This document shows, piece after piece, positions 29,319-38,102 of a stretch of DNA of 64,000 bases (positions are counted from its first letter, which is position 1; each line of letters begins with the position of its first letter). Under the pieces are notes generated by a model, which saw only the letters and a list, made by a program, of their open reading frames with translations, was not told the origin of the DNA and made no database searches. Source of the DNA: Flexistipes sinusarabici DSM 4947 (GTDB lineage: Bacteria; Chrysiogenota; Deferribacteres; Deferribacterales; Flexistipitaceae); the NCBI RefSeq assembly GCF_000218625.1, contig NC_015672.1, forward strand, positions 744,001 through 808,000, in the 5' to 3' direction. The translations under genes were made by a program, and so were the position numbers.

Positions 29319-29705
29319 ATGAACAGAGTACATTTTATTGTTTACAGAATTTTTGTTAATGTAATAGGGGTGGGTCTGGCTGCTATACTTTTTAAGCATA
29401 TACAGATAGACACCTTTCTTACGCTGATGATAAGTGCTCTTTTGCTGACGGCTCTTAATGCGTTTGTAAAGCCTGCGCTCCTGCTTATGACTTTGCCGCT
29501 ACAGCTTGTAACGTTTGGACTGTTTTATCTGGTTGTTAATGCTATTGTTTTAGAGCTTACTTCGTTTTTTATAAGCGGCTTTGTAGTGGATGGTTTCTGG
29601 ACTGCAATAGGTGGAAGTCTTATAATTTCTATTGTAAACGTTTTATTTGACGTTTTTTCCACAAATTCGGATATGAGGTATATCTATTGGACCCGAAGGA
29701 AGTAA
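29319..29705 (+). CDS. Four-helix membrane protein of the phage-holin superfamily IV type
   Basis: 128 residues from the ATG at 29319; a GTG-initiated extension to 29268 is possible but would begin beside repeat DNA. Four hydrophobic segments are visible: FVNVIGVGLAAILF, FLTLMISALLLTALNAFVKP, QLVTFGLFYLVVNAIVLELT and FWTAIGGSLIISIVNVLFDV. The N-A-F-x-K-P turn after the second helix is typical of this widespread chromosomal family, which is usually not phage-derived. Its role is unknown, probably envelope-related. It overlaps the next gene by 19 bp and leads a run ending in lptF-lptG. Confidence 0.75.
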   Translation: MNRVHFIVYRIFVNVIGVGLAAILFKHIQIDTFLTLMISALLLTALNAFVKPALLLMTLPLQLVTFGLFYLVVNAIVLELTSFFISGFVVDGFWTAIGGSLIISIVNVLFDVFSTNSDMRYIYWTRRK

Positions 29706-30169
29706 GGGAAGATCTGGACAGATTTGAAAATCTTATTAAAATGATCAATTTTGAGTATACCCAGTTTTTTGCCGGGAACAAACAGCATCCTCCCATTGTC
29801 TATGAAAGAGAGATAAACAAACTGATAAAAAAATACAATATTACTCAGCTCACAAATACCACTCTGAGATTCAGGTTTAACAATCTCGTGGCAAGATATA
29901 TCACTTTCAGAGAAAAGTGGTCGCGAAAAATGATGGAGTATGAGGGTGCAAGAAAACCAATAACCGAGAAAAAGCCTGTTAAAGGCAGCACCAGGCCGTT
30001 TTATCAGAAAGAACTCGATAAAATTCCGGAAAAATACGACAAATCAAAAGTTGTGGATGCCATTGAATCCAAAATTGATAAACTGAAAAGTAAAGGGTAC
30101 AATAATGTTGATGTCAACATCGATATGAAAAATGGGAAAGTGAAGTTAAAAATAAGGCCTAAATCATGA
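29687..30169 (+). CDS. Conserved soluble protein, resembles the MXAN_5187 C-terminal domain family
   Basis: 160 residues, starting at a TTG inside the 3' end of the previous gene. The segments NFEYTQFFAG and PPIVYEREINKLIKKY, then LRFRFNNLVARYITFREKW, recall a helical domain found in delta-proteobacterial proteins (MXAN_5187 C-terminal family). The C-terminal 60 residues after a basic linker form a small alpha/beta module (DVNIDMKNGKVKLKIRPK). No signal peptide or membrane segment is seen. Function unknown. The start overlaps upstream and the stop overlaps the next gene by 4 bp, indicating tight translational coupling. Confidence 0.65.
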   Translation: MDPKEVREDLDRFENLIKMINFEYTQFFAGNKQHPPIVYEREINKLIKKYNITQLTNTTLRFRFNNLVARYITFREKWSRKMMEYEGARKPITEKKPVKGSTRPFYQKELDKIPEKYDKSKVVDAIESKIDKLKSKGYNNVDVNIDMKNGKVKLKIRPKS

Positions 30170-30447
30170 GAAAAATATACAAATTGCAGTTTTATCAGGA
30201 CAAAGACATTCTTACGCTGTATGCCGGCACTGTGAATCCTCCATCTTTTTTAGGACTTATAGAAGTGAGCGACATTATGTTTATGGGGGAATCGGATATT
30301 CTTGTGACGCCCAATGAAGATAAAATAAGAAATGAGTTTAAGAATGTAGAGAGCACTTATCTGCCGGTTAATTCCATTGTCAGAATTGATTATGTGAATC
30401 TGGAAAAAGAGACACCTGTAATAAGACTGCACGATAAAAATAAATGA
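30166..30447 (+). CDS. DUF1820 family protein
   Basis: 93 residues. The family pattern is seen as KLQFYQDKDILTLYAGTV, then LGLIEVSDIMF, a charged strand LVTPNEDKIRNEF, and the typical end YLPVNSIVRIDYV. DUF1820 proteins are small, soluble and of unknown function. It overlaps the preceding gene and lptF by 4 bp each, so it is expressed with the LPS export permeases. Confidence 0.8.
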   Translation: MRKIYKLQFYQDKDILTLYAGTVNPPSFLGLIEVSDIMFMGESDILVTPNEDKIRNEFKNVESTYLPVNSIVRIDYVNLEKETPVIRLHDKNK

Positions 30448-31481
30448 ATCTTTTGGATAAATATGTATTAAAGCAGGTGCTGCCGGTTTTTATACTGGGG
30501 AATATCTTTTTTATTTTCCTGCTGCTTCTTGATAAACTGGTTCAGCTTGCCGAGCTTTTTTTTGCAAAGAGTGTTCCCGCTTACCTTATTATACAGACTG
30601 TGATTTATTATCTTCCCTCTTTTCTTGCCATAACGATACCTACTGCTACACTTTTGAGCATTCTTATCATTTTCTCCAGAATGTCTGTTGATTCGGAACT
30701 GATTGTGATCAGGGCAAGCGGTGCAGGGTTCAGACAAATTTTTAAGCCTGTTTTCCTTTTCGGTGTTTTTGCAGCCTTTTTAACGCTGTTTATGACGGGT
30801 TATTTAATGCCACTGGGAAATAAGGCAGCGGTTGGGAATTTGAAACAGATTGCCAAATCAGTGTCAATAAATGATCTCAAAGAGAAACAGCTTTATAAAG
30901 ATATTCCCGGCGTATTGATTTATGTGAAGAAAATTTTTGACAAGAATTCGTTTGGTCAGTTGATAGTGGTTGATAAAAGGCAGGGCTATGTGATTACTGC
31001 CAATAAAGGGAATATTATTACAACTGATCAAAGTGAGATTGTTTTTGACTTCCGTGAAGGTACTTTGATGAAAAAATCGGGTGAGGCCTATTCAAAAATA
31101 GGGTTCAATGCTTTTAAGGTAAGGATACCTATACCCGTGATGGAAGATTTTGAAATACAGGGTGAGCGTTTCATGTTTTTATCCCAGTTGGTAAAAAACT
31201 TTGGTGAAAAAATATATAAATTTGAGTTTTCAAAACGTTTTGCCATTCCCTTTGCTGCTTTTATTATGGCCGCACTTGGTCTGACATTCGGCTCATTTTT
31301 TCAGAGGGCTGGTAAGTCCTTGGGAGTTTTTTTCTCGCTGGTGGTAGTATTTTTGTATAACCTTATTCTGATTTTTTCTGAAAATATGATAGATGTGATT
31401 AATCCTTTTCTTGCGGCATGGATTGCAAACATTATTTTTTCGATAATTGCTGTAATAATGATTAAAAAGGTTTTTAAATGA
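30444..31481 (+). CDS. lptF: LPS export ABC transporter permease, LptF family
   Basis: 345-residue YjgP/YjgQ family permease. With LptG and the ATPase LptB it extracts LPS from the inner membrane and feeds the periplasmic Lpt bridge. It starts MNLLDKYVLKQVLPVFILGN. A cluster of membrane helices precedes a periplasmic beta-jellyroll (VIYVKKIF through EDFEIQGERFMFLS), and C-terminal helices follow (FAAFIMAALGLTFGSFFQRA). The conserved start LLDKYVLKQ and the PFAAFIMAALGLTFG block fit LptF/LptG. Which of the two adjacent permeases is F and which is G is assigned by order only. It overlaps the next gene by 4 bp. Confidence 0.85.
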   Translation: MNLLDKYVLKQVLPVFILGNIFFIFLLLLDKLVQLAELFFAKSVPAYLIIQTVIYYLPSFLAITIPTATLLSILIIFSRMSVDSELIVIRASGAGFRQIFKPVFLFGVFAAFLTLFMTGYLMPLGNKAAVGNLKQIAKSVSINDLKEKQLYKDIPGVLIYVKKIFDKNSFGQLIVVDKRQGYVITANKGNIITTDQSEIVFDFREGTLMKKSGEAYSKIGFNAFKVRIPIPVMEDFEIQGERFMFLSQLVKNFGEKIYKFEFSKRFAIPFAAFIMAALGLTFGSFFQRAGKSLGVFFSLVVVFLYNLILIFSENMIDVINPFLAAWIANIIFSIIAVIMIKKVFK

Positions 31482-32563
31482 TATTCAACAGATATCTTAT
31501 AAAAATGTTTTTCAGAAAACTTATTTTTGTTCAGGCGTTTATTCTTGTAATTTACACATCTTTTTTAGTATTGCAGCATACAGAATATATCAGTGAATAT
31601 AATAGCAGTGTCTTTGAAATACTCATTTTTGATCTTATGAAAATGCCTTACTCCCTATATCAGACTATGCCGGTTGCCGTTATTGCTGCGACTATATTTA
31701 CTGTCCTTGCCATGATAAAAAATCATGAGATTTTGGCTTATGTGAGTCTGGGCGGCAGAATTAGGAATATAGCGGCTGTTTTTTTCGGGGCAGGTTTGGT
31801 TGTGGGGATTTTTTTATTTTTTATCGGTGAATATGTGAATCCAAAAGTCGAATTTGCCAGGGATAAATACGAAAAAGAAGTTATTGAAGGCAAAGAGTAC
31901 AATCCAAGAGGAGAGCTTTCCGATTTGTGGGTAAAGGAGTCGGATAATCGCTTTATCAACGTTTCTGTTGTGGATCCTGTCGATAAAATACTGGTGAATG
32001 TTGTGGAATACTTCTATAACTCTGAAGGTAAAATTGTTAAAATTGTAGATTTTGATCGTGGTGTTTATAACGGTTCTGAATGGGTTTTAAAGGATTATAA
32101 GGTTTACGATACAACAAATATTCCAAAAATGGTGGATAATGTTTCCTCAAGGGTTGTTAAAAGTGAGGCTTATAATAATATCGTTTCTATTATTAATACG
32201 AATCCGAAACTTCTTACAGTGGATGAGCTGGACAATCTTATCAACCTTTACCGGTCAAAAGGGCTGAATGCTGATAAATATAAACTTCTTTTCTATAATA
32301 AATTTGCTCATCCCTTAAGTATTATTATCCTTATCCTTTTAATTGTTCCGCTAACGATAAGCTTTTCAAGACAACACTCCTATATTACGCTGGCTGCAAG
32401 GGCGATGTTTGCAGGTTTCGGGTTCTGGCTTGCGGTGGCCTCATGTGAATCCATGGGCAGAGCGGGTATTATAACACCCTTTTTGGCTAATTTTATCCCT
32501 CATATTATCTTTTCCCTGTTTATTGTTTTCATGCTTTATAAAAAAGAGCATGGGAATAATTAA
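31478..32563 (+). CDS. lptG: LPS export ABC transporter permease, LptG family
   Basis: 361 residues, YjgP/YjgQ family. It starts MIFNRYLIKMFFRKLIF. The conserved FEILIFDLMKMPYSLYQTMPVAVIAATIF region contains the first helices, a periplasmic domain runs from about 100 to 255, and the helices HPLSIIILILLIVPLTISF and AMFAGFGFWLAVASCESMGR follow. It pairs with the preceding LptF to form the LptB2FG core. It is the last gene of this overlapping run; no strong terminator follows. Confidence 0.85.
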   Translation: MIFNRYLIKMFFRKLIFVQAFILVIYTSFLVLQHTEYISEYNSSVFEILIFDLMKMPYSLYQTMPVAVIAATIFTVLAMIKNHEILAYVSLGGRIRNIAAVFFGAGLVVGIFLFFIGEYVNPKVEFARDKYEKEVIEGKEYNPRGELSDLWVKESDNRFINVSVVDPVDKILVNVVEYFYNSEGKIVKIVDFDRGVYNGSEWVLKDYKVYDTTNIPKMVDNVSSRVVKSEAYNNIVSIINTNPKLLTVDELDNLINLYRSKGLNADKYKLLFYNKFAHPLSIIILILLIVPLTISFSRQHSYITLAARAMFAGFGFWLAVASCESMGRAGIITPFLANFIPHIIFSLFIVFMLYKKEHGNN

Positions 32564-32585
32564 GTATTATTGAAAAAAATCTGAT

Positions 32586-32614
32586 TTGACTTTACTAAAA
32601 AAATACCATATTTT
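32586..32614 (+). promoter_or_regulatory. Sigma-70 promoter of leuB
   Basis: TTGACT at 32586-32591, a 17-bp spacer and TATTTT at 32609-32614, 57 bp upstream of leuB, with AGGAGG-like CCGGAGG preceding the ATG. Confidence 0.6.
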
Positions 32615-32670
32615 ATCCGCTAAGAAAACTTTGGTAATATTCTAAAAAAGTAAATATCCGGAGGTAGTTT

Positions 32671-33747
32671 ATGCATAAAATAGCGGTATTGCCTGGAGAC
32701 GGTATTGGACCGGAAGTTATGGAGCAGGCAGTTAGAGTTTTGGATAGTATAGCAGAAAAATATTCACAAACATTTGAGTACAGCTTCTCTGAGGTCGGCG
32801 GTATTGCAATAGACAAATTTTCCACCCCTTTACCTGAGAAGACATTAAAGATTTGTGAGGATTCCGATGCAATACTTTTCGGGTCTGTGGGGGGCCCGAA
32901 ATGGGAAAATCTTCCTCCTGAAAAGCAGCCGGAAAGGGGAGCTCTTCTGCCTTTGAGAAAGCATTTTAAGCTTTTTGCCAACCTGAGGCCTATTAAGGTG
33001 TTTAAACCCCTGAGCCAGGCATGCTCCCTTAAAGAGGAGTTTTTTGAAGAGGGTATTGATATCGCAATTTTCAGAGAATTGACAGGCGGCATATATTTCG
33101 GCGAGCCTAAGTATGTATCGGAAGACGGTACTCATGCTGTGGATACAATGAAATATTCGAAAGATGAAGTAATACGTATAGCAAAACTTGCTTTCGAAGC
33201 TGCAAGAATAAGAGGGAAAAAGGTTATGAGTGTTGATAAAGCTAATGTCCTCATGAGCAGTGTTTTGTGGAGAAAAGTCGTTACTAAACTGAGGGATGAA
33301 CAGTATCCTGATATAGAACTCAGCCATATGTATGTTGATAATGCAGCAATGCAGCTTGTCAGAAATCCTTCTCAGTTTGATGTAATCCTTACCGGGAATA
33401 TGTTTGGTGATATTCTAAGTGATGAGGCAGCGATGCTAACCGGTTCCTTGGGCATGCTTCCTTCGGCATCCCTTAATGAAGAGGGGTTCGGACTTTATGA
33501 GCCTATTGGCGGGACTGCTCCGGACATTGCAGGGCAGAATATTGCCAATCCCACAGCGCAAATTCTCTCTGCTGCTTTGATGCTCAGATATTCGTTTGGA
33601 ATGGATGAGGCAGCTACGGATATTGAGTGCGCAATAGAGAAAACGCTTGCCGAAGGTTATAGAACGGGGGATATTTTTTACGGCAAGGATTCTGAAAAGA
33701 GGGTATCAACTACAGAGTTTGCCGATGCTATACTTGAAAAGCTTTGA
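32671..33747 (+). CDS. leuB: 3-isopropylmalate dehydrogenase
   Basis: NAD-dependent oxidative decarboxylation of 3-isopropylmalate to 2-oxoisocaproate in leucine synthesis. It has 358 residues, usual for the family. The N-terminus is [17 protein letters not shown]. The substrate arginines are in [13 protein letters not shown] and [11 protein letters not shown]. The catalytic Lys is in [10 protein letters not shown], and the metal-binding Asp residues are in [14 protein letters not shown]. It ends [14 protein letters not shown] and then the C-terminal helices. It is monocistronic here with its own promoter, separate from the ilv operon. Confidence 0.97.
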   Translation: MHKIAVLPGDGIGPEVMEQAVRVLDSIAEKYSQTFEYSFSEVGGIAIDKFSTPLPEKTLKICEDSDAILFGSVGGPKWENLPPEKQPERGALLPLRKHFKLFANLRPIKVFKPLSQACSLKEEFFEEGIDIAIFRELTGGIYFGEPKYVSEDGTHAVDTMKYSKDEVIRIAKLAFEAARIRGKKVMSVDKANVLMSSVLWRKVVTKLRDEQYPDIELSHMYVDNAAMQLVRNPSQFDVILTGNMFGDILSDEAAMLTGSLGMLPSASLNEEGFGLYEPIGGTAPDIAGQNIANPTAQILSAALMLRYSFGMDEAATDIECAIEKTLAEGYRTGDIFYGKDSEKRVSTTEFADAILEKL

Positions 33748-33924
33748 AATGTCGTGATGCGTAATACCGTTATGCGTCATGAGTGATGGTGATGAGGAGA
33801 ACATTGGGGAGGGGTTTAACTTATCTCACTACTTCACTAAGCCACCTAACTATTTTTCCAATATTGTTCCACGCCCGGCAGAGCTCGGGGGATAAAAAAT
33901 TCAAATTCCTCGCTCACTTTGTAC

Positions 33925-36057
33925 TCATATTTCAATATATTCATCCAGAAACTGCGATAAATGCATCACTTTTATATCGACTCCAGTTTTCATAAGCCCG
34001 CCTTCGATTTGCATAATACATCCGGGACAATCTGTAATCACAATTTCTGCTTCGGTTTTTCTGATATTTTCTATTTTTTTATCCAGTATCCCTGATGAAA
34101 TTCCTGCAAAGTCAATGGAATAGGTACCGCCGAAACCGCAGCATACGTCACTGTCTTCAAGCTCGACAAAATTGTTTCCGAAGATTTCCTTCAGCATCTC
34201 GCTGGCAGAAGAACCCAGTCCTCTGGCCTGATGGCAGGGCGAATGATATGTAACTTTCACCCCGTTTTTAACCTTGAGGCTGATATTTTCTTTTTTCAAA
34301 AACATTCCAAGCGACAATGTTTTTTGTGCGATTTCTGTAGAAAGCTTATATAAATCGGGGTTGTCTGCTGTATGCTCGGGAAATTCTTCTTTTGCAGCCA
34401 TTCCGCAGCTCGGGCAAAGCACAAGATAAGAATCATAATCTGCCGGGTTGCCCATTTGTTTCAGGTTTTTGTGAATAGTTTTTCTTCCGTCTTTTCCATC
34501 CCCGGAGGCTATTGCAGGCAGACCGCAGCAGACAGGTTTGCCTGGTATATCAACCTTTACACCGGCTTTGTTTAAGATTTTTACTAGTGATTCGCCCATT
34601 TCCGGATAAAAATATTCCACAGCACATCCCGGATAAAACAGCACCTTCTTTTTGTAATCCTTCTGCCTTTTGTAATTTTTTTTGAATTTTTCAGTAAAGA
34701 AAGATGAGGCCACTGCAGGGAGAGTTCTGAAATCTTTGCTTTTAGGCATAAATGGGATGGATTTCAGGTGTCTGCCGTCTTTTGCTATAAGCGGCTTTTG
34801 AAAATATGAAGCGGTTTTAAGGGCTGTTGAAAAAACTCCGGAATTTGGAATTACAGAGGAATAGATGGTTTTTTTCACAGGGTTGATGCCGTACTCTTCA
34901 CCAACAATCACTTTGAGCTTTGAAATAATACCCTGAAGATCTATGCCGGCCGGACATATTGAAGAACAGGCCTTGCATCCAATACACAGTTTCAGTATAT
35001 CTTTTGCTTTTTCTTCCCCGTGGTAAAGGGCTGTAAGAATAAGCCCAATAGCTCCAATATAAATATGTCCGAAAACATGACCCCCGACCATTTCGTAAGG
35101 CGGGCATATGTTTGCACAACTGCCGCAGCGAATGCATTTCAGGGCTTCTCTGAATTCAGGGTGCTGAAAAAACGCAAGACGGCCATTATCCAGAAAAACA
35201 TAATGCACTTCCTTGATATTTGTCTGGTTATTGACAGAAGGGTAACAACCCTTCATCCAGGTAACGTAAGTGCTGATATTCTGTCCCGTGGCGCTTTTGG
35301 GGAGTAAATTAATTATATCAAAAGCAGTATCAAAATTTTCAACAAGTTTTTCGTATCCCAGTAAAACAATGTGGACAGGTGGTACAGTTGATGTCAGCCT
35401 GGCATTTCCTTCATTGGTTACTGTGGCAATAGCACCTGTTTCGGCAACGGCAACATTAGCTCCGGTGATACCAACACGGGCTTTAAAGTAGTAGTCTCTG
35501 AGAAATTCTCTTGCCGTTTTTACCATTTCATCGATATTGTCCTTGTCTATCTCTTTTCCTGTAAACCTGCTGAATATTTCAGCTACCTGCTTTCTGGATT
35601 TATGTATTGCAGGCATTACCATATGGGAGGGATGTTCGCCTGCAATCTGAAGTATCCATTCTCCCAAATCTGTTTCCACAGGTTTTAATTTTTCCTTTTC
35701 CAAATAGTCATTGAGCCTTATCTCCTCAGATGTCATGGATTTTGATTTTACGATATATTCTGTTTTGTGAGTTTTGCATACCTCTGTAATGTATCTGCAT
35801 GCATCGGTACCGGTTCTTGCTCTGAAAACCCTGGCACCACTTTTTTCAGCATTATTTTTAAAACGCTGAAACAGAGTCTCCAGATATTTAGGGGAGTAAG
35901 TCCGTTTGCTGTTTATTTCCATTCTGAGATTTTCAAAATCCAGTCCGTTTAAAGCCGCTGAGCGTGATTTTTTATAAGAAGCGGCAAAATTTTTCAGATT
36001 GTTGTAAAGTATTTCATCGCTGAGTTTACTGTTAATCTTGTTTCTGAATGAGTTCAT
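33925..36057 (-). CDS. L-lactate oxidation Fe-S protein, LutB-LutA fusion
   Basis: 710 residues combining two proteins that are separate in Bacillus (LutB and LutA). Residues 1-290 form a LUD domain (RVGITGANVAVAETGAIATV). Two ferredoxin-type 4Fe-4S motifs follow (CIRCGSCANICP and CIGCKACSSICP). The C-terminal third has the twin CCG motifs of heterodisulfide-reductase-like subunits (VLFYPGCAVEYFYPE with PVCCGLPA, and SPCHQARGLG with VCCGFGGTYS). With LutC it should oxidise L-lactate to pyruvate and pass electrons onward. It lies 8 bp after lutC on the same strand and faces away from the TRAP transporter. Fusion order is LutB then LutA. Confidence 0.88.
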   Translation of the reverse strand: MNSFRNKINSKLSDEILYNNLKNFAASYKKSRSAALNGLDFENLRMEINSKRTYSPKYLETLFQRFKNNAEKSGARVFRARTGTDACRYITEVCKTHKTEYIVKSKSMTSEEIRLNDYLEKEKLKPVETDLGEWILQIAGEHPSHMVMPAIHKSRKQVAEIFSRFTGKEIDKDNIDEMVKTAREFLRDYYFKARVGITGANVAVAETGAIATVTNEGNARLTSTVPPVHIVLLGYEKLVENFDTAFDIINLLPKSATGQNISTYVTWMKGCYPSVNNQTNIKEVHYVFLDNGRLAFFQHPEFREALKCIRCGSCANICPPYEMVGGHVFGHIYIGAIGLILTALYHGEEKAKDILKLCIGCKACSSICPAGIDLQGIISKLKVIVGEEYGINPVKKTIYSSVIPNSGVFSTALKTASYFQKPLIAKDGRHLKSIPFMPKSKDFRTLPAVASSFFTEKFKKNYKRQKDYKKKVLFYPGCAVEYFYPEMGESLVKILNKAGVKVDIPGKPVCCGLPAIASGDGKDGRKTIHKNLKQMGNPADYDSYLVLCPSCGMAAKEEFPEHTADNPDLYKLSTEIAQKTLSLGMFLKKENISLKVKNGVKVTYHSPCHQARGLGSSASEMLKEIFGNNFVELEDSDVCCGFGGTYSIDFAGISSGILDKKIENIRKTEAEIVITDCPGCIMQIEGGLMKTGVDIKVMHLSQFLDEYIEI

Positions 36058-36065
36058 AACGCCAC

Positions 36066-36539
36066 CTATAAGTCTTTGATTATAAAAACGGTCATTTTAA
36101 CCGGACCATGGACACCGATTGTCAATATGCGTTCTATATCCGCTGTTCTGCTTGCGCCTGTGATAAACGCAATATAAGCATTGTCCTTTTCCGTCTGTTT
36201 CTTCATGTAGTCTTTTATGTCAAAAATTGTATTTATTAATTTGCTTTTTAATAAAACCACCTGCAAATGCTCAGCCAAAGAAGAGGCGAGTCTGATTTCT
36301 TCTTTGCTGCTGTCAATTACTACGGTTCCACTATTTGCCACTCCCCAGTCAGCTTCAATGCAGGCTGTGGAAATGCCGTTTTTATCTATTTCACATCTTT
36401 TATACTGCTCAAACGATGGTAAATGAACAAAGGGCACTTCATCCAGGCTTTTTAATAAATCATTTTTTGATAAACAAAAATTTTCGTTTTCCGCCGCCTG
36501 TGAGTTTTTGATAAATTGGTCGAGTTTTGAGTTGGGCAT
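36066..36539 (-). CDS. lutC: LutC-type LUD domain protein
   Basis: 157 residues, short for LutC, which is usually 210-240. It keeps the core: CIEADWGVANSGTVVIDSS, LAEHLQVVLLKSKLINTIFD, FITGASRTADIERILTIGVHGP. This Gly-rich C-terminal signature is typical of LUD/DUF162 proteins. It is the first gene of lutC-lutAB, and its ATG is preceded by AAAGGAG. The transcript should start within about 30 bp of the palindromic operator at 36555-36567. The usual extended N-terminus is lacking, so the protein may rely on the LUD domain in the fusion protein. Confidence 0.8.
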   Translation of the reverse strand: MPNSKLDQFIKNSQAAENENFCLSKNDLLKSLDEVPFVHLPSFEQYKRCEIDKNGISTACIEADWGVANSGTVVIDSSKEEIRLASSLAEHLQVVLLKSKLINTIFDIKDYMKKQTEKDNAYIAFITGASRTADIERILTIGVHGPVKMTVFIIKDL

Positions 36540-36554
36540 AAAAAACTCCTTTAT

Positions 36555-36567
36555 TTGGTAATACCAA
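36555..36567. promoter_or_regulatory. GntR-type operator at the lutC promoter
   Basis: TTGGTAATACCAA is a perfect inverted repeat around one base. It lies immediately downstream of the minus-strand -10. The TGGT-N3-ACCA pattern matches the type recognised by PdhR/LldR-like regulators. A gene for such a regulator ends this gene cluster. Confidence 0.7.
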
Positions 36568-36595
36568 TTTTAGAGATAATGATTAACTAAGTCAA
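36567..36595 (-). promoter_or_regulatory. Sigma-70 promoter of lutC-lutAB
   Basis: On the minus strand: TTGACT (36595-36590), 17-bp spacer, TAAAAT (36572-36567), then the operator. Confidence 0.65.
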
Positions 36596-36731
36596 CCTAT
36601 TTTTTTAAACAGAGACAATATAGATTTTATATATTTGTTAAAATGATTAATATTTGCTTAATAGATTTGTAGTGTTAAACTATTTTGATTGGAAAAATTA
36701 AAACAAATTTATGAAATTTGAATTAAAAGTA

Positions 36732-36770
36732 TTGACAAAGATATTTTGTCTGTTAAAAATGGTCATACCA
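36732..36770 (+). promoter_or_regulatory. Sigma-70 promoter and operator of the dctP operon
   Basis: TTGACA at 36732-36737 and an A-rich -10 (TAAAAA, 36754-36759) are followed directly by TGGTCATACCA at 36760-36770. The layout mirrors the divergent lutC promoter, with the palindrome over the start-site region, so one repressor could control both directions. Confidence 0.65.
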
Positions 36771-36804
36771 AATAATGGTAAAACTTTAAAACTGGGAGGT
36801 TTGT

Positions 36805-37890
36805 ATGTTTAAGAAATTGTTACTTGTTTTAACAATGGTTATGATGATTTTTGCTTTAACAGTTTCCGCTGCGGAAAAGAAGACTTATAACTGGAAACTG
36901 GTTGAGACTTATCCTACAGGGATACCATGGCACGATACGGCTCTGCATTTTGCAGATACCGTGGAAAAGATTACCGAAGGCCAGATCAAAATTAAGGTTT
37001 ACCCTGCAGGGGCTATTGTACCTGCTTTTCAGGTATTCGATGCAGTAAGAAACCGGGTTGCTGAAATGGGTTTTGCATGGCCCGGATACTGGAAAGGCAA
37101 AGATCAGGCTTTTGTGGCTTTTGCTTCTGTTCCTTTCGGGATGAATAATCTTGAGTTTTCCACATGGATGATTGCCGGAGAAGGTATGAAGCTGGCAAAA
37201 GAATTGTACGGTAAATACGGTTTGGTTCCTCTTTTGGGTGGAAACTCCGGACAGGAAATGGGCTTTTTCACAGCTAAACCTTTGCAGGAAGTTGGCGATC
37301 TTAAAGGTAAAAAAGTAAGAACAGTCGGCTGGGGTGCTGATATTCTGAAAGATATGGGTGTTTCTGTTACTCCACTGCCCGGCGGAGAAATTTATCTTGC
37401 TTTTGAAAGGGGAGTTCTTGACTCTGCAGAATTCAGTACTCCTTTTGTAACATATCCTATGGGTTTTCAGGATATAGCTAAGAATGTCATGGTTCCCGGC
37501 TGGCACCAGACTTTTGTTCAGAATATGTTCACAGTAAATAAAAAAGTATGGGATGACCTCCCTGAAAACCTGCAGCAGGCTCTGAAAATTGCATCCCTTG
37601 AAACACAGATGTGGGATATAGCAAGATCTGAGAAGGGGAATGCCGAGTCTATCCTTAAGTACAAAAAGGAAGGTGTGAAATTTAACAAACTCAGCGATGA
37701 GTCTTTAAACAAGCTTAGGAAGACAACCAAAGAGTATCTTGCCGGCTTGAGGAAAAAGAGCGATTTTCTTGATAAAGTTCTTGACTCACAAGAGGAATTT
37801 ATAAAGCTTTATGCAAACTGGAAAGAGCTCAAGAGCGGTGTTTCCGCATATCCGTATGAAGACTATATGGCTGGTCAGCATTACGAATAA
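36805..37890 (+). CDS. dctP: TRAP transporter substrate-binding protein (DctP family)
   Basis: Periplasmic binding protein of a TRAP transporter. It has 361 residues with a signal peptide (MFKKLLLVLTMVMMIFALTVSA). The family motif region is seen in LKGKKVRTVGWGADILKDMG and VTPLPGGEIYLAFERGVLDSAEF, including the conserved Arg that binds the carboxylate. The context (lactate oxidation genes on both sides, LldR-like regulator) suggests lactate or another 2-hydroxy monocarboxylate as ligand; this is inference. GGGAGG precedes the ATG. A hairpin just downstream probably makes dctP more abundant than the membrane subunits. Confidence 0.92.
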   Translation: MFKKLLLVLTMVMMIFALTVSAAEKKTYNWKLVETYPTGIPWHDTALHFADTVEKITEGQIKIKVYPAGAIVPAFQVFDAVRNRVAEMGFAWPGYWKGKDQAFVAFASVPFGMNNLEFSTWMIAGEGMKLAKELYGKYGLVPLLGGNSGQEMGFFTAKPLQEVGDLKGKKVRTVGWGADILKDMGVSVTPLPGGEIYLAFERGVLDSAEFSTPFVTYPMGFQDIAKNVMVPGWHQTFVQNMFTVNKKVWDDLPENLQQALKIASLETQMWDIARSEKGNAESILKYKKEGVKFNKLSDESLNKLRKTTKEYLAGLRKKSDFLDKVLDSQEEFIKLYANWKELKSGVSAYPYEDYMAGQHYE

Positions 37891-37904
37891 TTGAAAAGAA
37901 GGTT

Positions 37905-37928
37905 AAAGGAGGGTGTATGCCCTCCTTT
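37905..37928 (+). terminator. Hairpin after dctP
   Basis: AAAGGAGGG, a 6-nt loop, CCCTCCTTT, then AATTTATTG. A perfect 9-bp stem with a weak T-tract. It probably acts as a partial terminator or 3' stabiliser that raises the binding-protein message above that of dctQM. Confidence 0.65.
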
Positions 37929-37946
37929 AATTTATTGTATTTTGAA

Positions 37947-38071
37947 AGCTTTGAATAATTCAGGAAGCGCGGCTTCAGCCGTGCAAAGTTTATTCTGAGA
38001 TCCAGTATTGTCAAGCTTGCGGGACTAAAGTCCCACTTCCTGAAACGGAGAAAAAGACATTATTCAAAGCT
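37947..38071. repeat. REP-doublet/MITE-like palindromic element inside the TRAP operon
   Basis: 125 bp bounded by perfect 13-bp inverted repeats (AGCTTTGAATAAT and ATTATTCAAAGCT). Inside are two more palindromes, GCGGCTTCAGCCG and GGGACTAAAGTCCC, and a nested TCAGGAAG/CTTCCTGA pair. No coding capacity. It looks like a REP doublet or miniature mobile element, and an RNA copy would fold into a long hairpin between dctP and dctQ. Confidence 0.85.
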
Positions 38072-38102
38072 CACATTTTTAAATAATTCTCAGGGGATTA
38101 TA

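Noticed and set aside
29319-29705. Prophage remnant because of a holin-like protein
   Set aside because: The holin-IV superfamily includes many ordinary chromosomal membrane proteins. No phage gene is nearby and the gene is coupled to lptF-lptG.
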